DNA from: Bradyrhizobium sp. AZCC 1721
Lineage (GTDB): Bacteria > Pseudomonadota > Alphaproteobacteria > Rhizobiales > Xanthobacteraceae
DNA: 64,000 nt
Reading direction: 5' to 3'
Assembly: GCF_036924715.1 (NCBI RefSeq)
Contig: NZ_JAZHSB010000001.1
Coordinates: forward strand, 1,851,001-1,915,000
The notes under the pieces are model-generated. The model saw nothing but the letters and a program-made list of their open reading frames with translations. It was not told the DNA's origin and ran no database searches. Made by a program: the position numbers and the translations under genes. Shown piece by piece: positions 53,677 through 63,282 of this stretch. Position 1 is the stretch's first letter. Every line of letters begins with the position of its first letter.

Positions 53677-54177
53677 ATGAATGCTACGCCGGGCCATGCG
53701 CCGGTCAAATCCATCATGCCGAAATGGGTTCGCAACCCGCAGGAGTTTGTCGGCGGAATTGCCCTGATGGCGATTGCCGTGTTCGCCCTCTGGGCGTCCA
53801 GCGACCTGCAGGGCATGCGCGGATTTTCGTTCGGCGCCGGCACCGCGCCGCGGATGTTCGGATTTTTGCTGCTGGGACTAGGCGCCCTCATTACCGTCGT
53901 CGGCGTTGTCACCGAAGGTCCCCATCTCGCGAAATACCATTGGCGGGGACCGTTTTTCGTGACGATCGCAATTTTGACGTTTGCCTTCACGATCAGACCC
54001 ATGGGAATGATCTTTGCCGCCATGGCCGCCTTCTTGATCGCGGCATGCGGGTCACCGGAAACCCGGTGGAAGGAGACGCTGATCGTCGCCGTCTGCCTGA
54101 CGGCGTTTTGCAGCCTGCTGTTTCCATATGCGCTCGGACTGCCGTTGCAGCTCCTGCCGACTTTCATGATTCGGTGA
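53677..54177 (+). CDS. tctB: TctB, small membrane subunit of tripartite tricarboxylate transporter
   Basis: A GGGAGGAGAG Shine-Dalgarno lies before ATG 53677. The 166-aa protein has four helices and the TctB pattern WASSDLQGMRGFSFGAGTAPR and MGMIFAAMAAFLIAACG. It partners with TctA, encoded 7 bp downstream. Confidence 0.88.
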   Translation: MNATPGHAPVKSIMPKWVRNPQEFVGGIALMAIAVFALWASSDLQGMRGFSFGAGTAPRMFGFLLLGLGALITVVGVVTEGPHLAKYHWRGPFFVTIAILTFAFTIRPMGMIFAAMAAFLIAACGSPETRWKETLIVAVCLTAFCSLLFPYALGLPLQLLPTFMIR

Positions 54178-54184
54178 GGGTGCG

Positions 54185-55750
54185 ATGGGAGATATCTTCT
54201 CAAATCTTGGACTCGGCTTCGGCGTCGTTTTCCAGTTCGTGCAGTGGACACCCGCATTCCTTGGCGGAATTTCCATTCCGATCCCGGTCAATATTCTGCT
54301 GTGCCTGATCGGCGCACTGGTCGGTACGCTGGTTGGCGTGCTGCCCGGCATTGGCACCATCGCTACGGTGGCCATGCTGCTGCCGATCACCTTTGGCCTG
54401 CCCCCGGTAGGCGCACTGATCATGCTGGCCGGCATCTATTACGGTGCGCAATATGGCGGCTCGACCACGTCGATCCTGGTCAATATTCCAGGTGAGGCCG
54501 GCTCGGTGGTCACTGCGCTTGACGGCTTCCAGATGGCGAAGAGAGGCCGCGCCGGCCCGGCGCTCGCGATCGCCGCGATCGGATCGTTCTTCGCCGGCTG
54601 TGTCGCGACCGTGCTGATTGCCCTGCTGGGCGCGCCGCTCACCAAGATTGCGCTGGCGTTCGGTCCTGCAGAATACTTCTCGCTGATGGTGCTCGGCCTG
54701 ATCTTCGCGGTTGTGCTCGCGAAAGGCTCGGTGCTGAAGGCGATCGCGATGATCGTGATGGGCCTGCTGCTTTCGATGGTCGGGTCCGACATCGAGACCG
54801 GCGCGTCTCGCATGGCCTTCAACATTCCCGAACTGGCTGACGGTCTTGGTTTTGCCACGCTGGCGATGGGATTGTTCGGCTTTGCAGAAATCATTCGCAA
54901 TCTCGATGCCGGCGGCGAAACCGATCGCAAGCTGGTCCAGGAGAAGGTGTCGGGACTGATGCCGACGCGGAGGGATCTCAAGGAGACGACCCCTGCGATC
55001 CTGCGCGGCACTGTGCTCGGATCGATTCTCGGCATTCTGCCGGGCGGCGGCGCCGTGATCGCATCCTTCGCGGCATACACGCTCGAGAAGAAGGTCGCGA
55101 AAGATCCTTCGAAGTTTGGTCATGGTGAAATCCGGGGCGTCGCAGCCCCCGAGAGTGCCAACAATGCCGCCGCCCAGACCTCCTTCATCCCGTTGCTCAC
55201 GCTCGGCATCCCGCCCAATGCCGTCATGGCGCTGATGGTCGGCGCAATGACGATTCACGGCATCGTGCCCGGTCCCCAGGTGATGCAGAAGCAGCCGGAC
55301 CTGGTGTGGGGCATGATTGCCTCGATGTGGGTCGGCAACCTGATGCTGCTGATCATCAACCTGCCTTTGGTGGGCATTTGGGTCCGGCTGTTGCGCGTGC
55401 CGTACCGGTTGATGTTCCCGTCGATCGTGGTTTTCTGCTGTATCGGCATCTACTCCGTGAACAACGCGCCAACCGACGTCATGATCGCTGGTGCGTTCGG
55501 ATTGGTCGGCTACTGGCTGATCAAGCACGATTTCGAGCCGGCCCCGTTGCTGCTCGGGATGGTGCTCGGGCCGCTGATGGAAGAAAACCTGCGCCGCGCA
55601 CTCCTGATTTCGCGCGGCGACTGGTCCGTCTTCCTGACGCGACCATTGTCGGCGGTATTGATGGCGATTGCAGCCGCGTTGCTCATCCTTGCGGTGCTGC
55701 CGTCGCTGCGCAAGAAGCGCGATGAGGTGTTCGTGGAATCGGAGAACTGA
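54185..55750 (+). CDS. tctA: TctA, large membrane subunit of tripartite tricarboxylate transporter
   Basis: This 521-aa integral membrane protein has about 12 helices and the conserved TctA motifs GVLPGIGTIATVAMLLP, YYGAQYGGSTTSILVNIPGE and PESANNAAAQTSFIPLLTLGIPPN (split: PESANNAAAQ, LTLGIPPN). Together with TctB and the TctC binding protein it imports citrate-like carboxylates using an ion gradient. The substrate is unassigned. Confidence 0.93.
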   Translation: MGDIFSNLGLGFGVVFQFVQWTPAFLGGISIPIPVNILLCLIGALVGTLVGVLPGIGTIATVAMLLPITFGLPPVGALIMLAGIYYGAQYGGSTTSILVNIPGEAGSVVTALDGFQMAKRGRAGPALAIAAIGSFFAGCVATVLIALLGAPLTKIALAFGPAEYFSLMVLGLIFAVVLAKGSVLKAIAMIVMGLLLSMVGSDIETGASRMAFNIPELADGLGFATLAMGLFGFAEIIRNLDAGGETDRKLVQEKVSGLMPTRRDLKETTPAILRGTVLGSILGILPGGGAVIASFAAYTLEKKVAKDPSKFGHGEIRGVAAPESANNAAAQTSFIPLLTLGIPPNAVMALMVGAMTIHGIVPGPQVMQKQPDLVWGMIASMWVGNLMLLIINLPLVGIWVRLLRVPYRLMFPSIVVFCCIGIYSVNNAPTDVMIAGAFGLVGYWLIKHDFEPAPLLLGMVLGPLMEENLRRALLISRGDWSVFLTRPLSAVLMAIAAALLILAVLPSLRKKRDEVFVESEN

Positions 55751-55862
55751 CCTGCGTCGGTGCGCCGCAGCCCGAAGGCTGGTCGATTTCGGGCATAATT
55801 TTCTATGCCATGGAAAATGCCGGCCGGCGGGCTCGGCATTGCAACGGATCCGGGAGATCAAA

Positions 55863-56843
55863 ATGAATTGGTACGGTCGCTCGCTTGCGAGCGGTTTTCT
55901 GGCAGTGCTTGCGGGACTGGGCTTGTCTTCGCAGGTCCAGGCTCAGACTTATCCGACGCGCAACATCACCATGATCGTGCCGTTTGCGGCGGGTGGTCCG
56001 ACGGACGTCATCGCGCGCATCGTCACTGGCCATATGGCGCAGACGCTCGGTCAAACCATCATCATCGAAAACGTGGTCGGCGCCGGCGGCACCACCGCCA
56101 CCACCCGCGCCGCGCGCGCCGCCAATGACGGCTATACGCTGATCACGGGGCATATGGGCACGCATGCGGCTTCTGTGCCGCTTTATCCCAAGCTCGCCTA
56201 TCACCCGGAAAAGGACTTCGAGCCGGTCGGACTGCTCGCCGGCACGCCGATCCTGATCCTGGCGCGCAAGGATTTTGCGCCAAAGGACCTCAAGGAATTC
56301 ATCGCCTACGTCAAGGCGAACGAGTCCAAGGTCAACGCGGCGCATGCCGGCGTTGGCTCGGTCTCGAACGTATCGTGCGAACTGCTGAACTCGGTTCTGG
56401 GCGTCAAGCCGATCGGCGTTCCCTTCAACGGTACCGGTCCGGCGATGAACGCGCTGGTGGCCGGTCAGGTCGACTACATGTGCGACCAGATCGTCAATGC
56501 CGTGCCGCAGATCAACGGCGGCACCATCAAGGCCTACGCCGTGGCGACACCCGAGCGTAACCCGTCCTTGCCGAATGTTCCCACCACCACCGAGGCCGGC
56601 CTGCCGGCCTTCCAGGCCCAGGCATGGAACGCGATCTTCGCGCCCAAGGGAACGCCCCCGGATGTCGTCGCCAAGTTGAACGCCGCGATCGTCAAGGCGC
56701 TCGACGACGAGAATGTACGCAAGCGCCTGCTCGAACTCGGCAGCGTCATACCGCCTGCCGCCGATCGTACGCCGGCGGCGCTGGGAACGCTGGTAAAGAG
56801 CGAAATCGCGAAGTGGACACCGGTGGTCAAGCCGGTGAATTAA
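55863..56843 (+). CDS. tctC: TctC, Bug-family periplasmic solute-binding protein
   Basis: The ATG at 55863 begins a signal peptide (ending VQAQ). The mature protein opens YPTRNITMIVPFAAGGPTDV with the Bug/TctC binding loop, and later has FAPKGTPPDVVAKLNAAIVKAL. Bug proteins bind carboxylates and related molecules and deliver them to TctAB. A terminator follows at 56870. Confidence 0.92.
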   Translation: MNWYGRSLASGFLAVLAGLGLSSQVQAQTYPTRNITMIVPFAAGGPTDVIARIVTGHMAQTLGQTIIIENVVGAGGTTATTRAARAANDGYTLITGHMGTHAASVPLYPKLAYHPEKDFEPVGLLAGTPILILARKDFAPKDLKEFIAYVKANESKVNAAHAGVGSVSNVSCELLNSVLGVKPIGVPFNGTGPAMNALVAGQVDYMCDQIVNAVPQINGGTIKAYAVATPERNPSLPNVPTTTEAGLPAFQAQAWNAIFAPKGTPPDVVAKLNAAIVKALDDENVRKRLLELGSVIPPAADRTPAALGTLVKSEIAKWTPVVKPVN

Positions 56844-56869
56844 TCCCCTGTAATCAGACGGATAGGCGA

Positions 56870-56903
56870 GGGGCGGAACGCGGGTTCCGCCCCTTGTCGT
56901 TTG
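56870..56903 (+). terminator. Rho-independent-like terminator of the tct operon
   Basis: GGGGCGGAAC and GTTCCGCCCC form a perfect 10-bp stem with a 4-nt loop, followed by the moderately T-rich TTGTCGTTTG. It lies 27 bp after the tctC stop. Confidence 0.75.
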
Positions 56904-57018
56904 TTCGGAGAGGGATCATTTTTCCGGGTATAATCGGGGTGCAAAGCCGAATCGGCGTGTCGATCGGATGTTCCGGCCGCTAAATTCGCCGTTCCGACAA
57001 AGGCCTGAAGCACAACCC

Positions 57019-57813
57019 ATGAACCAGTACCACGACCTGCTCGAACGTATCCTCAGCGACGGCGCGGAGAAGCACGACCGCACCGGCACCGGCACGCTGT
57101 CGATCTTCGGTCATCAGATGCGGTTCAATCTCTCGGCCGGCTTTCCGATGCTGACCACCAAGCGGCTGCCGCTGAAGGCGATCGTGCATGAATTGCTCTG
57201 GTTCCTGGCCGGCGACACCAACATCAAATATCTCAGGGCTCACGGCGTTTCGATCTGGGATGAATGGGCCGACGCCAACGGCGATCTCGGCCCGGTCTAC
57301 GGATCGCAATGGCGCTCGTGGCCGGCGCCGGACGGGCACAGCATCGACCAGATTTCCAACGTCATCGACATGATCAGGCGTAACCCGGATTCACGGCGGC
57401 TGATCGTGACCGCCTGGAATCCGGCCGACGTCGACAAGATGGCGCTGCCGCCCTGTCACTGCCTGTTTCAGTTCTACGTTGCGAACGGCAAGCTCTCCTG
57501 TCAGCTCTATCAGCGCTCAGCCGACGTGTTCCTCGGCGTGCCCTTCAACATCGCATCCTATTCGTTGCTGACGATGATGGTGGCGCAGGTGACCGGACTG
57601 AAGCCCGGTGACTTCGTGCACTCCCTGGGTGATGCGCATCTCTACTCCAACCACCTCGAGCAGGCACGTCTGCAACTGACGCGGCCGACGCGGCCGTTGC
57701 CGGTCATGAAGATCAATCCTGACGTGAAGGATATCTTCGCGTTCCGCTACGAGGATTTCGCGCTCGAAGGCTACGATCCGCACCCGCACATCAAGGCCGA
57801 AGTGGCTGTATGA
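57019..57813 (+). CDS. thyA: Thymidylate synthase
   Basis: This 264-aa folate-dependent enzyme starts at the ATG at 57019. It has the folate-binding segment [28 protein letters not shown], the catalytic Cys in [13 protein letters not shown], and [19 protein letters not shown]. It methylates dUMP to dTMP and releases dihydrofolate, which the nearby folA product recycles. A GNAT gene lies between. Confidence 0.96.
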   Translation: MNQYHDLLERILSDGAEKHDRTGTGTLSIFGHQMRFNLSAGFPMLTTKRLPLKAIVHELLWFLAGDTNIKYLRAHGVSIWDEWADANGDLGPVYGSQWRSWPAPDGHSIDQISNVIDMIRRNPDSRRLIVTAWNPADVDKMALPPCHCLFQFYVANGKLSCQLYQRSADVFLGVPFNIASYSLLTMMVAQVTGLKPGDFVHSLGDAHLYSNHLEQARLQLTRPTRPLPVMKINPDVKDIFAFRYEDFALEGYDPHPHIKAEVAV

Positions 57814-57832
57814 CCAGCGGTGTGAGCACCTG

Positions 57833-58318
57833 ATGTCGCCGACGATCCGCCGCGCGCGCCCGGGCGAAGCAGGACTTGTCCTGTCCTTCGTTCGCGAACT
57901 CGCCGAATACGAAAAGCTGCTGCACGAAGTGGAAGCGACCGAGGCCGGTATCGATGCGGCGCTGTTCGGCGCCAATCCGCGCCTGTTCTGCGAGATCGCC
58001 GAGTGGGACGGAGAGCCGGCCGGCTTCGCGGTCTGGTTCGTGAATTTTTCAACCTTCAGCGGTCGCTCCGGCATCTATCTGGAAGATCTGTTCGTCCGCC
58101 CGGCGCTGCGCGGTAAGGGAATCGGCAAGGCGCTGCTGGTGCATCTCGCGAGGGAATGCGTGGCGAACGGCTGGTCGCGCTTGCAGTGGGCGGTGCTCGA
58201 CTGGAACACGCCGTCGATTGAATTCTATAAGTCGCTCGGCGCGGTCTTGATGGACGACTGGACGGTGTGCCGGGTCGGCGGTCCGGCGCTGCGCGCGTTA
58301 GCGCAAGGGGAGCGGTGA
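57833..58318 (+). CDS. GNAT family N-acetyltransferase
   Basis: This 161-aa protein has the GNAT fold, with IYLEDLFVRPALRGKGIGKALLVHLARECVANG (split: LFVRPALRGKGIGKAL) carrying the acetyl-CoA pyrophosphate loop RGKGIGK. Its stop overlaps the folA start by one base. Substrate unknown; co-transcription with thyA-folA is apparent from spacing, not from any known link. Confidence 0.88.
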   Translation: MSPTIRRARPGEAGLVLSFVRELAEYEKLLHEVEATEAGIDAALFGANPRLFCEIAEWDGEPAGFAVWFVNFSTFSGRSGIYLEDLFVRPALRGKGIGKALLVHLARECVANGWSRLQWAVLDWNTPSIEFYKSLGAVLMDDWTVCRVGGPALRALAQGER

Positions 58319-58830
58319 TGGAAATCGTTCTTATCGTCGCTGTCGCCGAGAACGGCGTGATCGGAGCCAGGGGGGCCATTCCATGGCGGCTAAAATCCGA
58401 CATGGCGCGCTTCAAGGCGCTGACCTCGGGTAAACCTGTCGTCATGGGCCGGAAGACCTTCGTCTCGATCGGCCGGCCGCTCCCCGGACGGACCAATATT
58501 GTCGTCACCCGCGACGCTGGTTTTCGCGCCGATGGCGTGGTGGTTACCCATTCGTTCAGCGACGCGAAGGCGATCGCCACCGGCGATGCACTGCGACGTT
58601 TCGCCACTGAGATCGCCGTGATCGGCGGCGCGGAAATCTACGCGCAATGGATGGACAGCGCCGATCGCCTGGAGATTACCGAGGTGCACACCCGGCCCGA
58701 CGGCGATACGCGTTTCCCGGCAGTCGATGCAACCGCATGGGAAGAGGCGGCGCGCGTACGGAATCCGGCCGGTCCGGACGATAGCGCCGATTTCTCCTAT
58801 GTGACATTTCGTCGGCGCCGACAGGGTTAA
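58318..58830 (+). CDS. folA: Dihydrofolate reductase
   Basis: This 170-aa enzyme starts at ATG 58318, overlapping the GNAT stop. DHFR motifs are present: VAVAENGVIGARGAIPWRL, DMARFKALTSGKPVVMGRKT, SIGRPLPGRTNIVVTRD and VIGGAEIYAQWM. It regenerates tetrahydrofolate, closing the cycle opened by thyA upstream. It is the last gene before the hflKC promoter region. Confidence 0.95.
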   Translation: MEIVLIVAVAENGVIGARGAIPWRLKSDMARFKALTSGKPVVMGRKTFVSIGRPLPGRTNIVVTRDAGFRADGVVVTHSFSDAKAIATGDALRRFATEIAVIGGAEIYAQWMDSADRLEITEVHTRPDGDTRFPAVDATAWEEAARVRNPAGPDDSADFSYVTFRRRRQG

Positions 58831-59001
58831 CCTCGCTAACCAATGTTTACATTGACAATTGTGGCGTCAGGCATAGCTGCTTCGTGCAGGAAGCTTGCAT
58901 TGTAAGGGACCTAGCGGTCCCCTATAAAGCCGGGCTGATAGGCGAGGCTGGGCATCCTGCCCAAAACAGGCGGACCCGGGCCCTCGCGGAGGAGAGTTTG
59001 C

Positions 59002-60141
59002 ATGCCGTGGAAGAATCAGGGTGGGGGTCCATGGGGCCCGGGTCCGAAGGGACCGTGGGGTTCGGGTCCGCAGTCGGGCGGGCCGAGGCCACCTGATCTT
59101 GAGGATCTGCTGCGGCGCGGCCAGGACAAGCTGCAACAGCTTCTGCCGGGCGGCCATTTCAGCGGCATGGGCATCGCGCTGGTGCTGGCCGGTGCGCTGG
59201 TGATCTGGGGATTGTCCGGATTCTTCCGCGTGCAGTCGGAAGAACTCGGTGTCGTCTTGCGCTTCGGCAAGCATGTGCGCACCGTGGAACCCGGGCTGAA
59301 CTATCATCTGCCTTATCCGATCGAAACCGTGCTGCTGCCGAAGGCGCTGCGCGTCTCCACCATTTCGATCGGCATGAGCCTGATCGACGACCCGGCGCGG
59401 CGCGGCCGCACCATGCGGGACGTGCCGGAAGAAAGCCTGATGCTGACGGGCGACGAGAACATCGTCGACGTCGACTTCACGGTGCTGTGGCGGATCAAGC
59501 CCAACGGCGTGGGCAATTTCCTCTTCAACATCCAGAATCCCGAAGGCACCGTCAAGGCGGTGGCCGAAAGCGCGATGCGCGAGGTGATCGGGCGTTCGCA
59601 GATCCAGCCGATCCTCACCGGCGCCCGCAATCTGACCGAGCAGGCCGTCCACGAGCTGATGCAGAAGACGCTGGATACGTACGGATCCGGCGTTCAGATC
59701 ACGCAGGTGCAGATGCAGAAGGTCGACCCGCCCGCGCAAGTGATCGACTCGTTCCGCGACGTGCAGGCCGCGCGCGCCGACTTCGAGCGGCTGCAGAACG
59801 AGGCGCAGACCTATGCCAACCGCGTCATCCCCGACGCCCGCGGCCGCGCTGCGCAGATCCTGCAGGTCGCCGAAGGTTACAGGGAACAGGCGATCGCCGA
59901 GGCCAAGGGCCAGAGCGCGCGCTTCATGAAGGTGTACGAGGAATACAACAAGGCCAAGGACGTGACGCGGCAGCGAATTTACCTGGAGACGATGGAGCGG
60001 ATTCTCGGCGGCTCCGAGAAGCTGGTCTATGACGGCGGCAATTCCGCACAGAGCATCGTGCCTTATCTGCCGCTCAGTGAGTTGACGCCGCGCCGTCCGG
60101 CGCCGACGGCCGGTCAGCAGCAGCAGGGGGGCACGCGATGA
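59002..60141 (+). CDS. hflK: HflK, SPFH-domain FtsH modulator
   Basis: The ATG at 59002 follows GCGGAGGAGAG. The 379-aa protein has a Gly/Pro-rich N-terminus (QGGGPWGPGPKGPWGSG), one helix (GIALVLAGALVIWGLSGFF) and an SPFH/prohibitin domain (SEELGVVLRFGKHVRTVEPG). HflK and HflC form large membrane cages around the FtsH protease. It overlaps hflC by 4 bp. The 170 bp upstream hold a short hairpin, GGGACC-TAGC-GGTCCC. Confidence 0.95.
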   Translation: MPWKNQGGGPWGPGPKGPWGSGPQSGGPRPPDLEDLLRRGQDKLQQLLPGGHFSGMGIALVLAGALVIWGLSGFFRVQSEELGVVLRFGKHVRTVEPGLNYHLPYPIETVLLPKALRVSTISIGMSLIDDPARRGRTMRDVPEESLMLTGDENIVDVDFTVLWRIKPNGVGNFLFNIQNPEGTVKAVAESAMREVIGRSQIQPILTGARNLTEQAVHELMQKTLDTYGSGVQITQVQMQKVDPPAQVIDSFRDVQAARADFERLQNEAQTYANRVIPDARGRAAQILQVAEGYREQAIAEAKGQSARFMKVYEEYNKAKDVTRQRIYLETMERILGGSEKLVYDGGNSAQSIVPYLPLSELTPRRPAPTAGQQQQGGTR

Positions 60142-61040
60142 GGTCCCCGGTTACAGGTATTGTCACCCTGATCCTGCTGTTCGCCCTGGTGATCGTGGGC
60201 TACAGCTCGATCTTCACGGTGTCGCAGACCGAGCAGGCGCTCGTGGTCCGGCTCGGCCGGCCGGTCGACGTCGTGTCCGAGCCGGGTCTGAACTTCAAGG
60301 CGCCGTTCATCGACACCGTCATCAGCATCGACAAGCGCATCCTCGATCTGGAAAATCCATCGCAGGAAGTCATTGCTTCCGACCAGAAACGGCTCGTCGT
60401 CGACGCCTTCGCCCGCTACCGGATCAAGAACCCGCTGCGCTTCTATCAGAGCATCGGCTCGATCCAGGCCGCCAACATCCAGCTCACCACGCTGCTGAAC
60501 GCGGCGCTGCGCCGCGTGCTGGGCGAGGTCAACTTCATTACCGTGGTGCGCGACGAACGGGAAACGCTGATGACGCGGATTCGGGATCAACTCGACAGAG
60601 AGGCTGACCAATACGGCATCCAACTGGTCGACGTGCGTATCCGTCGCGCTGATCTGCCCGAGGCCAACAGCCAGGCGGTCTATCAGCGCATGCAGACCGA
60701 GCGGCAGCGCGAGGCGGCGGAGTTCCGCGCCCAGGGCGGCCAGAAGTCGCAGGAGATCCGCTCTAAGGCTGATCGCGAGGCCACCGTCATCGTCGCGGAG
60801 GCCAATTCGACCGCCGAGCAGACGCGCGGCGTGGGCGACGCCGAACGCAACCGGTTGTTCGCCGAGGCCTATGGCCGGGATGCGGATTTCTTCGCCTTCT
60901 ATCGTTCGATGTCGGCCTATGAGACTGGGCTGCGCTCCAACGATACCCGTTTCCTGCTGCGGCCCGATTCCGAGTTCTTCCGCTTCTTCGCCAATCCGTC
61001 GGGCCATCCGCCGGCGGCGGCCGCGGCGCCGAAGCCTTAA
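60138..61040 (+). CDS. hflC: HflC, SPFH-domain FtsH modulator
   Basis: This 300-aa protein has one helix (TGIVTLILLFALVIVGYSSI) and an SPFH domain (VSQTEQALVVRLGRPVDVVSEPG). It pairs with HflK, which is translationally coupled upstream. A perfect 11-bp stem-loop lies 29 bp downstream. Confidence 0.95.
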   Translation: MRSPVTGIVTLILLFALVIVGYSSIFTVSQTEQALVVRLGRPVDVVSEPGLNFKAPFIDTVISIDKRILDLENPSQEVIASDQKRLVVDAFARYRIKNPLRFYQSIGSIQAANIQLTTLLNAALRRVLGEVNFITVVRDERETLMTRIRDQLDREADQYGIQLVDVRIRRADLPEANSQAVYQRMQTERQREAAEFRAQGGQKSQEIRSKADREATVIVAEANSTAEQTRGVGDAERNRLFAEAYGRDADFFAFYRSMSAYETGLRSNDTRFLLRPDSEFFRFFANPSGHPPAAAAAPKP

Positions 61041-61068
61041 ACGGCCGGCCCGCACAATACGCACGTTA

Positions 61069-61094
61069 CGGCGAAGCGGGGGGCCGCTTCGCCG
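61069..61094 (+). other. Stem-loop after hflC
   Basis: CGGCGAAGCGG and CCGCTTCGCCG form a perfect 11-bp stem with a 4-nt loop. The following sequence is A-rich rather than T-rich on this strand, so it is not a canonical terminator; it may stabilise the hflKC transcript end or attenuate read-through into degP. Confidence 0.6.
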
Positions 61095-61138
61095 GCACAA
61101 AAACAAAAGGCGCTTGACTAGCGGGGGGATGCCATCCG

Positions 61139-61339
61139 ATGAGGTCCATTGCGTTCGCCGACTTCCTCATCGGTGTGGGCATCCTCTTTGTGCTTGAAGG
61201 CCTGATGTTCGCAGCCAGCCCGGCCTGGATGCGCCGGGCGATGAAAAGCGCATTGGCGACGCCGGACAATATCCTGCGGATCGTCGGCATCGTCTCGGCG
61301 ATCATCGGCCTGCTTCTGATCTGGTTCGTACGGCGGTAA
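61139..61339 (+). CDS. DUF2065 small membrane protein
   Basis: This 66-aa protein has two hydrophobic helices, the first with the signature IAFADFLIGVGILFVLEGLM, the second ILRIVGIVSAIIGLLLIWFV. The middle contains AASPAWMRRAMKSAL. This DUF2065 (YjeT-like) family member commonly lies in hflKC loci. Function is unknown. Confidence 0.88.
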   Translation: MRSIAFADFLIGVGILFVLEGLMFAASPAWMRRAMKSALATPDNILRIVGIVSAIIGLLLIWFVRR

Positions 61340-61350
61340 GGTTCCTCCGG

Positions 61351-61465
61351 CACTTCGGGATGGTCCGAAGGACCAGTCCTCAGATGCGCAATTGCGCATC
61401 GGGAATCTCGAGATTCTCGGATGTGGAAATGCACATCTTAGTTCGCTTCGCGCCCCGGAATGACG
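61351..61465. repeat. Dispersed palindromic repeat, copy 4
   Basis: It ends CGCCCCGGAATGACG and includes GGTCCGAAGGACC, GATGCGCAATTGCGCATC and ATCTCGAGAT palindromes. The left end is degenerate (CACTTCGGGATGG in place of GTCATTCCGGG). It separates the DUF2065 and degP-like genes. Confidence 0.82.
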
Positions 61466-61617
61466 GTAATCAACGGCCGCAACTAGCTCTGGCGCCAACG
61501 AAATCGTGAGCCGAGAGCCGCCCGTTTTTCGCTGGAATGTCAGGCGCAGATGCTTGCGTCCAAGACCCGTTCGGGCGCACTGTGGGCCCAAATTTGAGCC
61601 TTTGGAGACGAGCCGAC

Positions 61618-63123
61618 ATGACCGGTGCCAGACCCGCCTTGAAAAGCCGCCTGCGCCTGATGGGAATTGCGATCTCGCTCGGTGCCGCCAGCATGCTGGC
61701 TTCAGTGCCCGCCAGCGCGCGCGGGCCGGACGGTATCGCCGACATTGCCGAGAAGGTGATCGATTCCGTCGTCAATATTTCGACCTCGCAGAGCGTGGAA
61801 GCCAAGGGCGGCAGGGATACGATGCCGCAATTGCCGCCGGGCTCACCGTTCGAGGAGTTTTTTGACGACTTCTTCAAGAACCGGCGAGGCGGCCTGCCCA
61901 AGGGCGGCGACAAGAGCGGCGAAATGCAGCCGCCGCGCAAGACGAATTCGCTCGGCTCCGGTTTCATCGTCGATGCTGCCGGGGTCGTCGTCACCAACAA
62001 TCACGTCATCGCGGATGCCGACGAGATCAACTTGATCATGAACGACGGCACCAAGATCAAGGCCGAACTGGTCGGCGTCGACAAGAAGACCGACATTGCG
62101 GTCTTGAAGTTCAAGCCGGTGAAGCCGGTGACCGCGGTGAGGTTCGGCGATTCCGACAAGCTGCGGCTCGGCGAATGGGTGATTGCGATCGGCAATCCGT
62201 TCAGCCTCGGCGGCTCGGTAACGGCCGGCATCGTATCGGCGCGCAACCGCGACATCAGCCAGGGGCCGTACGACAGCTACATCCAGACCGACGCCTCCAT
62301 CAACCGCGGCAATTCCGGCGGGCCGCTGTTCAACCTCGAAGGCGAAGTGGTCGGCGTCAACACGCTGATCATCTCGCCGACCGGCGGTTCGATCGGCCTC
62401 GGCTTCGCGGTGCCGTCGAAGACGGTGGCCGCCGTAGTTGATCAGCTCCGGCAGTTCGGCGAACTGCGCCGCGGCTGGCTCGGCGTGCGGATCCAGCAGG
62501 TCACCGAGGAGATCGCCGAAAGCCTCAACATCAAGCCCGCCCGCGGCGCGCTGGTCGCCGGCATTGACGACAAGGGGCCGGCCAAGCCTGCCGGCATTGA
62601 GCCCGGCGATGTCGTCGTCAAGTTCGACGGCAAGGAGGTCAAGGACCCGAAGGATCTCTCCCGCGTCGTCGCCGATACCGCCGTCGGCAAGGAAGTCGAC
62701 GTGGTCATCATCCGCAAGGGCAACGAGGAAACCCGCAAGGTTACGCTCGGCCGCCTCGAGGATACCGAAAAGGTGCAGCAGGCCGCCGCCAAGACCAAGG
62801 AAGACCCTGTCGAGAAGCCGGTGACGCAAAAGGCGCTCGGCCTCGATCTTGCCGCGCTGAGCAAGGACCTGCGCACGAAGTACAAGATCAAGGAGAGCGT
62901 GAAGGGCGTCATCATCACCGGTGTCGACGGCTCCTCCGACGCCGCCGACAAGCGGCTCTCTGCCGGCGACGTCATTGTCGAGGTGGCGCAGGAAGCGGTC
63001 GCCAGCGCCGCCGACATCAAAAAGCGCGTCGATCAGCTCAAGAAGGACGGCAAGAAATCGGTGCTGCTGCTGGTGTCGAACGGCGAGGGCGAATTGCGGT
63101 TCGTGGCGCTCGGCGTGCAGTGA
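61618..63123 (+). CDS. degP: DegP/MucD-type periplasmic serine protease
   Basis: The ATG at 61618 gives 501 residues with a signal peptide ending near PASARG. The trypsin-like domain has the His in TNNHVIADADE, Asp in KTDIAVLKF and Ser in GNSGGPLFN; two PDZ domains follow (WLGVRIQQVTEEIAESL and VKGVIITGVDGSS). It removes or refolds damaged periplasmic proteins. It lies downstream of hflKC, a usual arrangement. Confidence 0.94.
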   Translation: MTGARPALKSRLRLMGIAISLGAASMLASVPASARGPDGIADIAEKVIDSVVNISTSQSVEAKGGRDTMPQLPPGSPFEEFFDDFFKNRRGGLPKGGDKSGEMQPPRKTNSLGSGFIVDAAGVVVTNNHVIADADEINLIMNDGTKIKAELVGVDKKTDIAVLKFKPVKPVTAVRFGDSDKLRLGEWVIAIGNPFSLGGSVTAGIVSARNRDISQGPYDSYIQTDASINRGNSGGPLFNLEGEVVGVNTLIISPTGGSIGLGFAVPSKTVAAVVDQLRQFGELRRGWLGVRIQQVTEEIAESLNIKPARGALVAGIDDKGPAKPAGIEPGDVVVKFDGKEVKDPKDLSRVVADTAVGKEVDVVIIRKGNEETRKVTLGRLEDTEKVQQAAAKTKEDPVEKPVTQKALGLDLAALSKDLRTKYKIKESVKGVIITGVDGSSDAADKRLSAGDVIVEVAQEAVASAADIKKRVDQLKKDGKKSVLLLVSNGEGELRFVALGVQ

Positions 63124-63154
63124 TAGATCACGTAGCGGTTGACCCGAAAACACT

Positions 63155-63272
63155 GTCGTCCCTGCGCACGCAGGGACCCATAACCACCAGCGCGGATTGT
63201 ATCAAAGGCAACTGGCCCCATCGCATCATGGACGGGCCGCGGCGTATGGGCCCCTGCGTGCGCAGGGACGAC
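63155..63272. repeat. Dispersed inverted repeat of a second family
   Basis: GTCGTCCCTGCGCACGCAGG at the left end is mirrored by CCTGCGTGCGCAGGGACGAC at the right end around a roughly 66-bp centre. It fills the gap between the convergent degP-like and serB genes and may terminate both. Confidence 0.85.
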
Positions 63273-63282
63273 GCAAGAGTTC

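Noticed and set aside
54200..55861. A 553-codon minus-strand frame antisense to tctA
   Set aside because: Rich in His, Arg and Gln with no domain, and tctA is a clear gene on the other strand.
58895..58930. Heat-shock (sigma-32) promoter before hflK: CTTG ... CCCCTAT
   Set aside because: The spacing between the two blocks is about 19 nt, longer than usual, so I do not claim it.
61069..61094. Rho-independent terminator after hflC
   Set aside because: The stem is perfect but is followed by an A-rich stretch instead of a T-run; listed only as a stem-loop.
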